Shown: in pieces, positions 53,902-62,182 of the stretch
Layout of the letters: each line of letters starts with the position of its first letter
Position numbering within the stretch: the stretch's first letter is position 1
From: Vogesella aquatica
GTDB lineage: Bacteria > Pseudomonadota > Gammaproteobacteria > Burkholderiales > Chromobacteriaceae
DNA length: 64,000 bases
Assembly: GCF_028548455.1 (NCBI RefSeq)
Contig: NZ_JAQQLF010000005.1
Span: 124,001-188,000 of the forward strand
Direction of reading: 5' to 3'
The notes under the pieces: generated by a model
Told to the model about the DNA's origin: nothing
Seen by the model: the letters and a program-made list of their open reading frames with translations, nothing else
Databases searched by the model: none
Program-made: the position numbers and the translations under genes

Positions 53902-55752
53902 TTATTTCTGCAGCAGGATTTGCGACTGCGCGTCGCACTGCTCCAGCTCGTCCAGCACCCGGGCAAACGCCGGGCTGGCCAGCTCCTCTGCCGTCACCCA
54001 CAGCCGTTTGCGCAGCCCCTGCTGACGCAGCCCCACGCCGTCGGCAACCTTCACCGGCTCGATGTAAAAATCCAGCCATGGCGAGTCGACCTTGCAGCGC
54101 TCCGGCTCGGCGACCACACGCACGCCATGCAAACGTACCGTAACATCCCAGCCACCGGTTTCCAGCAGATAATCGCTGACGCCAGCCTTGGCCTGGTACT
54201 CGCGCAGCGCCGCCAAGCGTTGATCCAGCAGGCGCATATCCACCAGCCTGAAACGGCCAAGCGGCCGCGAGAAGTTCTGCATCGAGGCATTCACACTGAA
54301 TCGGAACGGGGTATCAATCAACCTCACCAATTCGGGGCGCACAACTTTGGCATCCTTTAGCTTCATGCTGCCATAGGTAAAGGTATCGGCCAGTTCGCGA
54401 TCCAGCGCCTGCGGGCTATCTTCCAGCCCGGCAAGCAGCTGCTTGCCGGCAACAACACCACTGAGTGCATTCGTGCCCCCTACCCGCCACTCGCCATCCG
54501 CGCCCAGCGTGTAATCGATCTGCTGCTGCTCGCGGTTAAGTGCCGGATCGTTGGCCGCAATCGTGGCTGCCTGCACGCTGCCATCACGCAGCAGATAAGC
54601 CGGGCGGTCCTCCAGCTGCGACACGACCCCACCCAGCGCATTCAGCTTTTGTGTGCCGTCCAGCCAGTAATCGCGGCCGTCTACCTGCAAATGTACGATG
54701 GCGTGGTTCAGATAACCGTACGGCGTCAGCAGCGGTGGCGCGTTATCCACATCGGACCGCACCAGCGCCACCTCGGCCTGCAAGCCGGCAGCACGCAGCA
54801 TGGCGGCCAGTGTCAGCGCCATGTCTTTGCAGTCGCCAAAGCCGCGCTGCTCGATCTGCGCCAGCGTAAACGGGATGTGACCGTTCTCGTTGAGACGCCA
54901 GTCGCCCATGTAGCGGATACGCTCGTTGATATCGCGCAGGATGGCAGCCACCTGCTGCTGCCACGGCAGCCCCTTGACGCTATCGACTGTTGACTGTGCG
55001 CGTGATGGCAAAGCATCGCGCAAGCGCTGATCGAAAGCCTGCGCTACCGGTGCCAGATAACGCAAAGCATCCGGCTCGGTACTGATTTCCAGCTGCGGCC
55101 CCAACCGGAGGCGGAAGCGGCGGCCACTTTCGGTGGTATCCAGAAACAAAGGTTGGGTGAGGCTGGCCGTAAACACGCGGCCCTCATCCTGCTGCGCTAC
55201 TTGCAGCAAACCTTCCGTGTATTTGCTACGCCAGTGCAAAGGCTTGTCCGACTCGATACGCAGATTTAACTGATCGACCCTGGCGGCATCTGCCGTGGCC
55301 ACAAAACGTTCCGACAGATCGGTATAAGGCGCCACCCGGGCTTCTTGCCGGCGCTGACGGATGACCAGCGTGCTGCCTACCGCCACCTCGGGGTACGCCA
55401 GTTTGATGAAGCGGTATCCTTGAAAACCATTCTGCCCAGGCACATCGCCGCGCTGGATATCGCGGCTTGGCACAGCCAGCTTGCGGCCATCCGGCTGCAA
55501 AGTGTACGCCTCCAGCATATCTACCTTGTCACCCTCATTTACCCATAGGGTGTAAGTGCCCAACTCGCGACCTGCGTCTTTCAGAACGGTGGTTTGCTGG
55601 GTGATGGTGCAATCAATCCCCTTTTTCACCTGCCAGCGGCACTGCTTGTCCAGCTTGATGGCCACAATTGCTTCGCTGTCCGGCTTCAGCGCGGCATAAC
55701 CGGGTTGACTGAACATGGCAGCCAGCAGCAGCGCCAGATACGGTTTTTTCAT
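53902..55752 (-). CDS. secreted DUF3857 / transglutaminase-like protein
   Basis: 616-aa protein with signal peptide (YLALLLAAMFSQPGYA). The N-terminal DUF3857 region (ITQQTTVLKDAGRELGTYTLWVNEGDKVDMLEAYTLQPDG, LVIRQRRQEARVAPYTDLSERF) precedes a transglutaminase-like core with the Cys-His-Asp triad visible in FGDCKDMALTLAAMLRAAG (near residue 310), LNHAIVHLQVDG and YWLDGTQKLNALGG. Such proteins act in the periplasm as thiol hydrolases or cross-linkers; the substrate is unknown. It is monocistronic, between mntX and rnr. Confidence 0.85.
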   Translation of the reverse strand: MKKPYLALLLAAMFSQPGYAALKPDSEAIVAIKLDKQCRWQVKKGIDCTITQQTTVLKDAGRELGTYTLWVNEGDKVDMLEAYTLQPDGRKLAVPSRDIQRGDVPGQNGFQGYRFIKLAYPEVAVGSTLVIRQRRQEARVAPYTDLSERFVATADAARVDQLNLRIESDKPLHWRSKYTEGLLQVAQQDEGRVFTASLTQPLFLDTTESGRRFRLRLGPQLEISTEPDALRYLAPVAQAFDQRLRDALPSRAQSTVDSVKGLPWQQQVAAILRDINERIRYMGDWRLNENGHIPFTLAQIEQRGFGDCKDMALTLAAMLRAAGLQAEVALVRSDVDNAPPLLTPYGYLNHAIVHLQVDGRDYWLDGTQKLNALGGVVSQLEDRPAYLLRDGSVQAATIAANDPALNREQQQIDYTLGADGEWRVGGTNALSGVVAGKQLLAGLEDSPQALDRELADTFTYGSMKLKDAKVVRPELVRLIDTPFRFSVNASMQNFSRPLGRFRLVDMRLLDQRLAALREYQAKAGVSDYLLETGGWDVTVRLHGVRVVAEPERCKVDSPWLDFYIEPVKVADGVGLRQQGLRKRLWVTAEELASPAFARVLDELEQCDAQSQILLQK

Positions 55753-55828
55753 ACGGTTTTCCTTTGGCTCATCGTCTGCGCGTCATGACAAACGCCACAT
55801 TATGCACAAGTCATTGCCATGGATAAAA

Positions 55829-55857
55829 CAAAACCGCAGCACCTGGCTGCGGTTTTG
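55829..55857. terminator. bidirectional terminator after rnr
   Basis: CAAAACCGCAGC pairs with GCTGCGGTTTTG around a 5-nt loop, with T-rich tails on both strands. It ends rnr on the minus strand. Confidence 0.9.
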
Positions 55858-55878
55858 TTTTCGCTTGCTACGCCAGGC

Positions 55879-58800
55879 TTAACGGCGCGGGCTGCGGCGG
55901 CTGCGCGGCTTTGGTGCCGCGCCATCGGCCGCCGGCGCTGCCGGTGCCGGGCTGGCCGGCGCCTCACTGGCTGGCGCAGGGTTGGCCGCAGCAGTGGCCG
56001 CCGGCTTGCGGCGGCGCGGCGCCTTGGCGGGGGCCGCATCGGCTGCCGGAGCGGCAGTTTGCGCTGCCGGCTGGCTGGCAGCCGGCTTCGGCTCCGCAGG
56101 TTGCGCTGTAGCGGCTTTGCTAGCCGGTGCCTTGGTGGCGGCCGCTTTGCGCGGTGCACGCGGTGGCTTGGCCGGGACCGGCGCGTCGGCGGCTGCCGGC
56201 GTGGTCTCGACCTGCTTCGGCGCGACCGGCTTGGCTTCAAGCTGTTTGGCTGCAACCGGTTTGGTTTCAACCTGCTTGGGCTCTACCTGCTTAGGCTCTA
56301 CCTGCTTGGCTGCAACTGGCTTGCTTTCTACCGGTTTGGCAACCACAGGTTTGGCAGCTGCTGCTTCTGCCGGCTTGTTGGCCGCATTGCCCTTGCCACG
56401 GTTGCGCTTGCGGGACGACGGTTTGGCGGCCGGTGCCGGCTCGCTGGCCACCGGCAATACCGCCGGCACCAGCTTGACGCTGACTTCGGCTGCAGGCTTG
56501 GCTGGCGCCTTCTGTGGCGGCTCGAAACCACCCTGGCGACGCTTGTCGCGACGGTTTTTCTGATGACGCGAGCCGCGATCGTGTTCGCGACCACCATCCC
56601 GGCCACCGTCACGCCCGCCATCGCCCTTGCCGCGGCCAACATCGAGCAGCGCAAAATCAACCTGCGCGGTTTCCAGGTCGGCACGCATCACCTTGATGGT
56701 AACGGCATCGCCCAGCTGGTAACGCAGGCCGCTCTTCTCGCCGATGATGGCTTGCAGGTCTTTGTGGAAGTGGAAGTAATCCTTGCCCAGCTCGGAGATA
56801 TGGATCATGCCTTCCACGTACAGGCCATCCAGCAGCACGAAGATGCCGAAACCGGCCACGGCGCTGATCTTGCCGGTGAACACTTCGCCCACCTTGTCGC
56901 GCATGAAGTAGGTTTTCAGCCACGATTGCACGTCGCGGCTGGCGTCATCGGCGCGGCGCTCGGCCATGGAGCAGTGCTCGCCGATGGCTTCCCACTTGCC
57001 CGGCTTGTACTTCTTGCCAGCCAGGATAGCCTTGATGGTACGGTGCACCAGCAGGTCGGGGTAGCGGCGGATCGGCGAGGTAAAGTGGGTGTATGCCTCG
57101 TACGACAGGCCGAAGTGGCCCAGGTTTTCCGGCTGGTACACCGCCTGCTGCATGGAGCGCAGCAGCATGGTCTGGATCATGCTGGCGTCCGGGCGCTCGC
57201 GCACGCGGTCGGCCAGCTCGGCGTAGTCTTTGGTGGTGGGCTTGTCGCCGCCACCCAGGGTCAGGCCGCTGACATTCAGGAAGCGGCGCAGGTTTTCCAG
57301 CTTCTCTGGCGTCGGGCCTTCGTGCACGCGGAACAGGCATTTGTGTTCGTGCTTGAGAATGAACTCGGCCGAGCACACGTTGGCCGCCAGCATGCATTCT
57401 TCGATCAGGCGGTGGGCGTCGTTGCGCACTACCGGTACGATCTTGTCGATCTTGCCCTGCTCGTTGAACAGCATCTGCGTCTCGACGGTATCGAAATCCA
57501 CCGCGCCGCGTTTCTTGCGCTGCGCCAGCAGCTGCTGGAACAGGGCGTACAGGGTTTCCAGCTGCGGTTTGCGCGGGTGCTCGCCGCCTTCGGACAGCAG
57601 CTGCCATACCTGGGTATAGGTAAAGCGCGTTTGCGAGCGCATTACTGCCGGGTAAAACTGGTACTTTTTCACCTTGCCGCGCGCCGAGATCTGCATATCG
57701 CACACCATGCACAGGCGGTCCACATCCGGGTTCAGCGAGCAGATGCCGTTGGACAGCTCTTCCGGCAGCATGGGGATCACGCGGCGCGGGAAGTACACCG
57801 AGGTGCTACGGGTGCGCGCATCCACGTCCAGCGCGTCGCCGGGGCGCACGTAGTGGCTGACGTCGGCAATGGCCACGATCAGGCGGAAACCTTTGCCGCT
57901 CTTCTCCGCGTATACCGCGTCGTCAAAGTCGCGCGCGGTTTCACCGTCGATGGTCACCAGCGGCAGGTCGCGCAGGTCTACGCGGTCCTTGCTGTCTTTC
58001 TTGCCAACTTTTTGCGAGGTAGCCACGGCCTGGGCCACGGCTTCATCGCTGAAAATATGCGGCAGGTCGTGCTTGCGCAGCGCGATTTCGATTTCCATGC
58101 CTGGGTCGGCGTAATCGCCCAGTACTTCACAGACCTTCACGATGGCCTGACGGTGGGCATCGGCGTATTCCACGATATCGACCATTACCACCTGGCCGTG
58201 CTTGGCGCCGCCGTCGCCGCCGGCTTCCACCATCATCTCCTGGCGCACGCGGCGGTCTTCGGCCACGGCAAACCACACGCCGCGCTCGTTATAGATACGG
58301 GCAATCAGGCGGGTGGTGGCGCGCTCGATCACATCGGCAATACGGCCTTCCGGGCGGCCACGGCGGTCGGTACCGGCCGGACGGACCATCACGCGGTCAC
58401 CGTGCATCACCTTGTGCATTTCGCGTTCGGAAAGATAGATATCGTCGCCTTCGCCGTCTTCGCGCACGGCAAAACCGTAGCCATCACGATGGCCGGAGAT
58501 ACGGCAGGGGATCAGGTCGAGCTTCTGCGCCACGCAGATCTCGCCCTTGCGGTTAATCAGGATCTGGCCGGCACGTTCCATGGCGCGCAGGCGGCGCTCG
58601 AACAGGTCCAGCTCGTGATCGTAAATGGGGAAAACGGCCGCCAGTTCCTCTGCGTGCATCGGCACGCCATTTTTTTCGAGGATTTCCAGGACAAATTCGC
58701 GGCTAGGTAAGGGATTGTCGTATTTGGTTTTTTCGCGACTCAGGTGCGGGTCCTGCAGGCGCAAAGGCTGGTTCTTGCTGTTTTTTCTATTGGAGGCCAT
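55879..58800 (-). CDS. rnr: ribonuclease R with extended Lys/Ala/Pro-rich tail
   Basis: 973-aa 3'-to-5' exoribonuclease that degrades structured RNA. Order: N-terminal helix-turn-helix (SREFVLEILEKNGVPMHAEELAAVF), cold-shock domains (GHRDGYGFAVREDGEGDDIYLSEREMHKVMHGDRV), the RNB catalytic domain with TIDGETARDFDDAVYAE near residue 265 holding the metal Asp cluster, and an S1 domain (GEVFTGKISAVAGFGIFVLLDGLYVEGMIHISELG). From about residue 740 to the end a basic tail of about 230 residues is made of KPVxxKQVEPKQVE-type and KAAATKAPASKAAT-type repeats. E. coli RNase R is about 160 residues shorter. ATG 58800 overlaps the -35 box of the divergent tRNA promoter. Confidence 0.94.
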   Translation of the reverse strand: MASNRKNSKNQPLRLQDPHLSREKTKYDNPLPSREFVLEILEKNGVPMHAEELAAVFPIYDHELDLFERRLRAMERAGQILINRKGEICVAQKLDLIPCRISGHRDGYGFAVREDGEGDDIYLSEREMHKVMHGDRVMVRPAGTDRRGRPEGRIADVIERATTRLIARIYNERGVWFAVAEDRRVRQEMMVEAGGDGGAKHGQVVMVDIVEYADAHRQAIVKVCEVLGDYADPGMEIEIALRKHDLPHIFSDEAVAQAVATSQKVGKKDSKDRVDLRDLPLVTIDGETARDFDDAVYAEKSGKGFRLIVAIADVSHYVRPGDALDVDARTRSTSVYFPRRVIPMLPEELSNGICSLNPDVDRLCMVCDMQISARGKVKKYQFYPAVMRSQTRFTYTQVWQLLSEGGEHPRKPQLETLYALFQQLLAQRKKRGAVDFDTVETQMLFNEQGKIDKIVPVVRNDAHRLIEECMLAANVCSAEFILKHEHKCLFRVHEGPTPEKLENLRRFLNVSGLTLGGGDKPTTKDYAELADRVRERPDASMIQTMLLRSMQQAVYQPENLGHFGLSYEAYTHFTSPIRRYPDLLVHRTIKAILAGKKYKPGKWEAIGEHCSMAERRADDASRDVQSWLKTYFMRDKVGEVFTGKISAVAGFGIFVLLDGLYVEGMIHISELGKDYFHFHKDLQAIIGEKSGLRYQLGDAVTIKVMRADLETAQVDFALLDVGRGKGDGGRDGGRDGGREHDRGSRHQKNRRDKRRQGGFEPPQKAPAKPAAEVSVKLVPAVLPVASEPAPAAKPSSRKRNRGKGNAANKPAEAAAAKPVVAKPVESKPVAAKQVEPKQVEPKQVETKPVAAKQLEAKPVAPKQVETTPAAADAPVPAKPPRAPRKAAATKAPASKAATAQPAEPKPAASQPAAQTAAPAADAAPAKAPRRRKPAATAAANPAPASEAPASPAPAAPAADGAAPKPRSRRSPRR

Positions 58801-58827
58801 TGACACTCTCAAAATGATCATTATAAT
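58800..58827 (+). promoter_or_regulatory. strong promoter of the tRNA-Leu array
   Basis: Perfect TTGACA (58800-58805), 16-bp spacer, perfect TATAAT (58822-58827), then a GC-rich discriminator (GCGTGC), typical of stringently controlled stable-RNA promoters. The -35 starts on the last base of the rnr start codon on the other strand. Confidence 0.85.
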
Positions 58828-58888
58828 GCGTGCTTCTTCGGTGCACTGCCCTAAACAAGCAGCAGCAGCGATGATACAGCAAAGCAGC

Positions 58889-58975
58889 GCCCAGGTGGCG
58901 GAATTGGTAGACGCACTAGGTTCAGGTCCTAGCGCCCGCAAGGGTGTGGAAGTTCGAGTCTTCTCTTGGGCACCA
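58889..58975 (+). tRNA. tRNA-Leu (anticodon CAG), copy 1
   Basis: 87 nt with encoded CCA. Acceptor GCCCAGG pairs with the 3' strand before ACCA; D-loop GGCGGAATTGGTAGACGC; anticodon loop with CAG; long class II variable arm; TTCGAGT T-loop. It is first of five identical copies. Confidence 0.95.
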
Positions 58976-59012
58976 GCAAATGCTCGCTTCTTTGTTGTAG
59001 AAAACCCGGTTG

Positions 59013-59099
59013 GCCCAGGTGGCGGAATTGGTAGACGCACTAGGTTCAGGTCCTAGCGCCCGCAAGGGTGTGGAAGTTCGAGTCTTCTCTTGGGCACCA
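59013..59099 (+). tRNA. tRNA-Leu (CAG), copy 2
   Basis: Identical to copy 1, separated from it by a 37-bp spacer of unrelated sequence. Confidence 0.95.
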
Positions 59100-59138
59100 G
59101 CAGCAATGCTGATATTCAACCGGTAAAAAATTTGTCGT

Positions 59139-59225
59139 GCCCAGGTGGCGGAATTGGTAGACGCACTAGGTTCAGGTCCTAGCGCCCGCAAGGGTGTGGA
59201 AGTTCGAGTCTTCTCTTGGGCACCA
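59139..59225 (+). tRNA. tRNA-Leu (CAG), copy 3
   Basis: Identical to copy 1, after a 39-bp spacer. Confidence 0.95.
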
Positions 59226-59271
59226 GCAAGTTATCTTGCTGTTGACACGACAACTGACAATCAAGGTTTTG

Positions 59272-59358
59272 GCCCAGGTGGCGGAATTGGTAGACGCACT
59301 AGGTTCAGGTCCTAGCGCCCGCAAGGGTGTGGAAGTTCGAGTCTTCTCTTGGGCACCA
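59272..59358 (+). tRNA. tRNA-Leu (CAG), copy 4
   Basis: Identical to copy 1, after a 46-bp spacer. Confidence 0.95.
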
Positions 59359-59402
59359 TCACTTTTTGTCAGATAGCAGTCGGCAGCACACAATCAGGTT
59401 TA

Positions 59403-59489
59403 GCCCAGGTGGCGGAATTGGTAGACGCACTAGGTTCAGGTCCTAGCGCCCGCAAGGGTGTGGAAGTTCGAGTCTTCTCTTGGGCACCA
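59403..59489 (+). tRNA. tRNA-Leu (CAG), copy 5
   Basis: Identical to copy 1, after a 44-bp spacer. The array terminator begins 4 nt later. Confidence 0.95.
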
Positions 59490-59492
59490 GTT

Positions 59493-59525
59493 AAAAAAGC
59501 CGTTGACACAGTCAGCGGCTTTTTT
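59493..59525 (+). terminator. terminator of the tRNA-Leu array
   Basis: AAAAAGCCGTTGAC pairs with GTCAGCGGCTTTTT (one G-T wobble) around a 3-nt loop, followed by T. Confidence 0.93.
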
Positions 59526-59548
59526 GCGTTTGTACGCCCCATCCATAG

Positions 59549-59568
59549 GTTGGCCGCATGCGGCCAAC
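59549..59568. repeat. inverted pair of the GTTGGCCGC motif between the tRNA array and dtd
   Basis: AGGTTGGCCGCA-TGCGGCCAACCT is a perfect palindrome (59547-59570) placed between the tRNA terminator and the convergent dtd stop. Confidence 0.9.
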
Positions 59569-59582
59569 CTTGCCCTGCCGGC

Positions 59583-60035
59583 TTATTCCGGCGCCTTGCT
59601 GTCCAGCCAGATGGTCACCGGGCCATCGTTCACCAGCGCCACCTGCATGTCGGCGCCAAACACGCCAGTGGGCACCGGCTTGCCTAGCGCGGCGGCCATC
59701 GCCATCACAAAGCTGTCGAACATCGGCTGCGAAATCTCGCCCCGCGCGGCGCGGCTGTAGCCGGGGCGGTTGCCCTTCTTGCAGCTGGCAAACAGCGTGA
59801 ACTGGCTCACCGCCAGCACTTCGCCCCCTGCGTCCAGCACCGAGCGGTTCATCACACCCTGCTCGTCGTTAAAAATGCGCAACTGGCTGACCTTGCGTAC
59901 CAGCCAGTCGATGTCGGCGGCCGTATCGGCCTCCTCCACCCCCACCAGCAACAGCAAGCCGGCGCCGATCTGCCCCGTGATGCTGCCCTCTACCGTTACC
60001 GACGCCTGGGTAACGCGCTGTACCAATACCCGCAT
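59583..60035 (-). CDS. dtd: D-aminoacyl-tRNA deacylase
   Basis: 150-aa dimer that hydrolyses D-aminoacyl-tRNA and so keeps translation homochiral. Family motifs are the N-terminal [17 protein letters not shown], the [21 protein letters not shown] block with the SQxT motif near residue 78, and the C-terminal [12 protein letters not shown] containing the Gly-cisPro motif. ATG 60035 is chosen; longer frames lack homology. It is divergent from yaaA with an 83-bp intergenic region. Confidence 0.95.
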   Translation of the reverse strand: MRVLVQRVTQASVTVEGSITGQIGAGLLLLVGVEEADTAADIDWLVRKVSQLRIFNDEQGVMNRSVLDAGGEVLAVSQFTLFASCKKGNRPGYSRAARGEISQPMFDSFVMAMAAALGKPVPTGVFGADMQVALVNDGPVTIWLDSKAPE

Positions 60036-60118
60036 GCCTGCCTTTCCTGCCGCGTACCATTCACCGGCTGCGCCGCCATGCATTAGAATGGCCGCCGCCC
60101 ACCGCCTAAGGACGTGAC

Positions 60119-60898
60119 ATGTTGATGGTTATTTCGCCAGCCAAAACGCTGGACTACGACACCCCTGCCCACACCGCCCGCTACACGCAGCCAGACTTCC
60201 TGGCGCACAGCGCCGAGCTGATCGCCACGCTGCGCCAGCTCAGCCCGGCCGATATCGGCCAGCTGATGAGCATCAGCGATGCACTGGCCACGCTGAACGC
60301 CGGGCGCTTTCACGACTGGGGCGGTGAATTTACACCAGAAAACGCCAAACAGGCAGTGCTGGCTTTCATGGGCGATGTGTACGAAGGGCTGGACGCCGCC
60401 AGCCTGAGCGAGCCGCAGCTGGCCTGGCTGCAGCAACACCTGCGCATTCTGTCCGGCCTGTACGGACTGCTGCGCCCGCTGGACCTGATGCAAGCCTACC
60501 GCCTGGAAATGGGCACCCGCCTGGCCAACCCGCGCGGCGCCAACCTGTACCAGTTCTGGGGCGAGATCATCACCGACGCACTGAACGCCGAGCTGGCCAA
60601 GCAGGCGCAGCCGCAGCTGGTGAACCTGGCATCCGACGAGTACTTCAAGTCGGTGAAGCCGAAAAAACTGCAGGCCACCGTGATCACCCCGGTGTTCCAG
60701 GACCTGAAAAACGGCCAGTACAAGATCATCAGTTTCTACGCCAAACGCGCACGCGGCCTGATGGCGCGCTGGGCGGTAGAACACGCAGTGAGCGATGCCG
60801 AGGCACTAAAGGGCTTTAACAGCGAAGGCTACGCTTTCGATGCCAACGCCTCCGACGCCACGCACTGGGTATTCCGTCGCGACCCGCTGGCGCAATAA
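60119..60898 (+). CDS. yaaA: YaaA family peroxide stress protein
   Basis: 259-aa DUF328/UPF0246 protein. It starts with the diagnostic [13 protein letters not shown] and has [38 protein letters not shown] near residue 105, [12 protein letters not shown] and [15 protein letters not shown]. In E. coli YaaA limits free iron and protects DNA and protein during hydrogen peroxide stress; the fold binds DNA. It is monocistronic. Confidence 0.94.
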   Translation: MLMVISPAKTLDYDTPAHTARYTQPDFLAHSAELIATLRQLSPADIGQLMSISDALATLNAGRFHDWGGEFTPENAKQAVLAFMGDVYEGLDAASLSEPQLAWLQQHLRILSGLYGLLRPLDLMQAYRLEMGTRLANPRGANLYQFWGEIITDALNAELAKQAQPQLVNLASDEYFKSVKPKKLQATVITPVFQDLKNGQYKIISFYAKRARGLMARWAVEHAVSDAEALKGFNSEGYAFDANASDATHWVFRRDPLAQ

Positions 60899-60920
60899 AC
60901 CCGTCAGTCGCAAACAAAAA

Positions 60921-60938
60921 GGTTGGCCGCGGCCAACC
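60921..60938. repeat. GTTGGCCGC self-overlapping palindrome after yaaA
   Basis: GGTTGGCCGCGGCCAACC: two inverted copies of the 9-mer share their GC, followed by TT. It lies 23 bp after the yaaA stop. Confidence 0.9.
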
Positions 60939-61037
60939 TTCCGGGCTGCACACCATGTACCGGCTCAGGCACTACCGGACCCGGCAAAGCCGGGCCACTC
61001 CACACCAGTACCGGCACCCGCAGCCCTCCCATTGACA

Positions 61038-61072
61038 AGAGACCCCTGCTTGCCCAGCAAGCAGGGGTCTCT
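61038..61072. terminator. long hairpin between yaaA and ldhA
   Basis: A 16-bp perfect stem (AGAGACCCCTGCTTGC and complement) with a 3-nt loop lies directly next to the 38-bp palindrome. Confidence 0.7.
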
Positions 61073-61073
61073 G

Positions 61074-61111
61074 CAAGAAAAAAGGTTGGCCGCGGCCAAC
61101 CTTTTTTCTTG
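61074..61111. terminator. 38-bp palindromic terminator containing the 9-mer pair
   Basis: A perfect palindrome with GGTTGGCCGCGGCCAACC at its centre, flanked by AAAAAA on the left and TTTTTT on the right, so it is an intrinsic terminator on both strands. It lies 15 bp after the ldhA stop. Confidence 0.88.
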
Positions 61112-61125
61112 CGCAACGCCAAGCG

Positions 61126-62124
61126 CTACTGCGGCAATACCTCGTTGGCCAGCGCTTCGCCGGCGGCAAAGGCCGTGGCGTTGCCCAGCGTGGTGTCGGC
61201 GATATTGGCCAGCGCCTCGCGCGTGAGAAAGCCTTGGTGCGAGGTGACCAGCACATTGGGGAAGGTCAGCAGCCGCGCCAGCTGGTCATCCTGCAGGCCG
61301 GTATCGGACAAGTCCTCGAAGAACACGCCCTCCTCCATTTCGTACACATCCAGCCCCACACCGGCCAGCTGGCCGCTCTTGAGCGCATCGATCACCGCCG
61401 GCGTATCCACCAGCGCGCCACGGCTGGTATTGATCAGGATGGCGCCCGGCTTAATGGCGGCAATGGCCACCGCGTCGATGATGTGGCGCGTGGCCGGCAG
61501 CAGCGGCACGTGCAGGCTCAGCACATCGCTGTGCGCCAGCACCTCGGCCAGCGGCGCGTAGTCGAAGCCCAGCCGTGCCGCCAGCGCCGCATTCTGCTGC
61601 GGGTCGCAGGCCAGCACGCGCATGCCGAAACCACGGGCAATGGCGATGGCCGCCTCGCCGATGCGGCCGGTACCGATCACGCCGAAGGTTTTGCCGTGCA
61701 GGTCGAAACCTACCAGCCCGTCCAGCGAGAAATCCATCTCGCGCACGCGCACGTAGGCCTTGTGGATGCGGCGATTCACCGCCAGCAGCAGCGCAAAAGC
61801 GTGCTCGGCCACCGCGTGCGGCGAATAGGCCGGCACCCGCGCCACGCGAATACCGTGCTGGCGGCAGGCGGCCAGGTCCACACCGTTAAAGCCGGCGCAG
61901 CGCAATACCACCAGCTGCACGCCCAGTGCGGCCAACCTGGCCACCACTGCGGCGTCCAGCCGGTCGTTAACAAAGGGGCAAACAGCGTCAAAACCGGCCG
62001 CCAGCTCCACGGTGGCGGTATTGAGGCGAGGCTCGAAGAAGCCCAGCTCGTGGCCGAAGCGGGCATTGGCCAGCGTCAGCGCCTGGCGGTCGTAGTGTTT
62101 GGTGTCGAATACGGCAATTTTCAT
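61126..62124 (-). CDS. ldhA: D-lactate dehydrogenase (2-hydroxyacid dehydrogenase family)
   Basis: 332-aa NAD-dependent fermentative enzyme reducing pyruvate to D-lactate. N-terminal FDTKHYDRQAL, the Rossmann loop VIGTGRIGEAAIAIARGFGM near residue 150, catalytic Arg in INTSRGALVDTPA near residue 232, Glu in GLDVYEMEEGVFFED near 260 and His in NVLVTSHQGFLTREAL near 293. VYEMEEGVFFED is typical of LdhA rather than of general hydroxyacid dehydrogenases. It is monocistronic. Confidence 0.93.
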   Translation of the reverse strand: MKIAVFDTKHYDRQALTLANARFGHELGFFEPRLNTATVELAAGFDAVCPFVNDRLDAAVVARLAALGVQLVVLRCAGFNGVDLAACRQHGIRVARVPAYSPHAVAEHAFALLLAVNRRIHKAYVRVREMDFSLDGLVGFDLHGKTFGVIGTGRIGEAAIAIARGFGMRVLACDPQQNAALAARLGFDYAPLAEVLAHSDVLSLHVPLLPATRHIIDAVAIAAIKPGAILINTSRGALVDTPAVIDALKSGQLAGVGLDVYEMEEGVFFEDLSDTGLQDDQLARLLTFPNVLVTSHQGFLTREALANIADTTLGNATAFAAGEALANEVLPQ

Positions 62125-62182
62125 GCAGGCTCCCGCGTGTCATCCGGCAAAGCGGCATCATGCCGCAGCGGCTGGCCGCTGG

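Larger units (their letters stand above)
60899..61125. other. hairpin-rich gap between convergent genes
   Basis: The gap holds, in order, a GTTGGCCGC palindrome (60921-60938), a CCCGGC/GCCGGG hairpin at about 60979-60994, a 16-bp stem with 3-nt loop (61038-61072) and a 38-bp perfect palindrome (61074-61111). No ORF is supported. It must terminate both yaaA and ldhA. Confidence 0.7.

Noticed and set aside
55819-58710. A 963-codon open frame on the plus strand
   Set aside because: It is fully antisense to rnr, has His/Gly/Val-rich low-complexity translation and no motifs; GC-rich codon use in rnr keeps the opposite frame open.
58889-59489. Regular direct repeats of 87 bp with 37-46 bp spacers, resembling a CRISPR array
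   Set aside because: The repeats are complete tRNA-Leu genes with encoded CCA, and no cas genes are nearby.
165-61936. The 9-mer as a replication-polar motif (KOPS or Chi-like)
   Set aside because: Orientation counts are equal (36 and 36 by eye) and inverted pairs are common, which does not fit a strand-biased guide motif.
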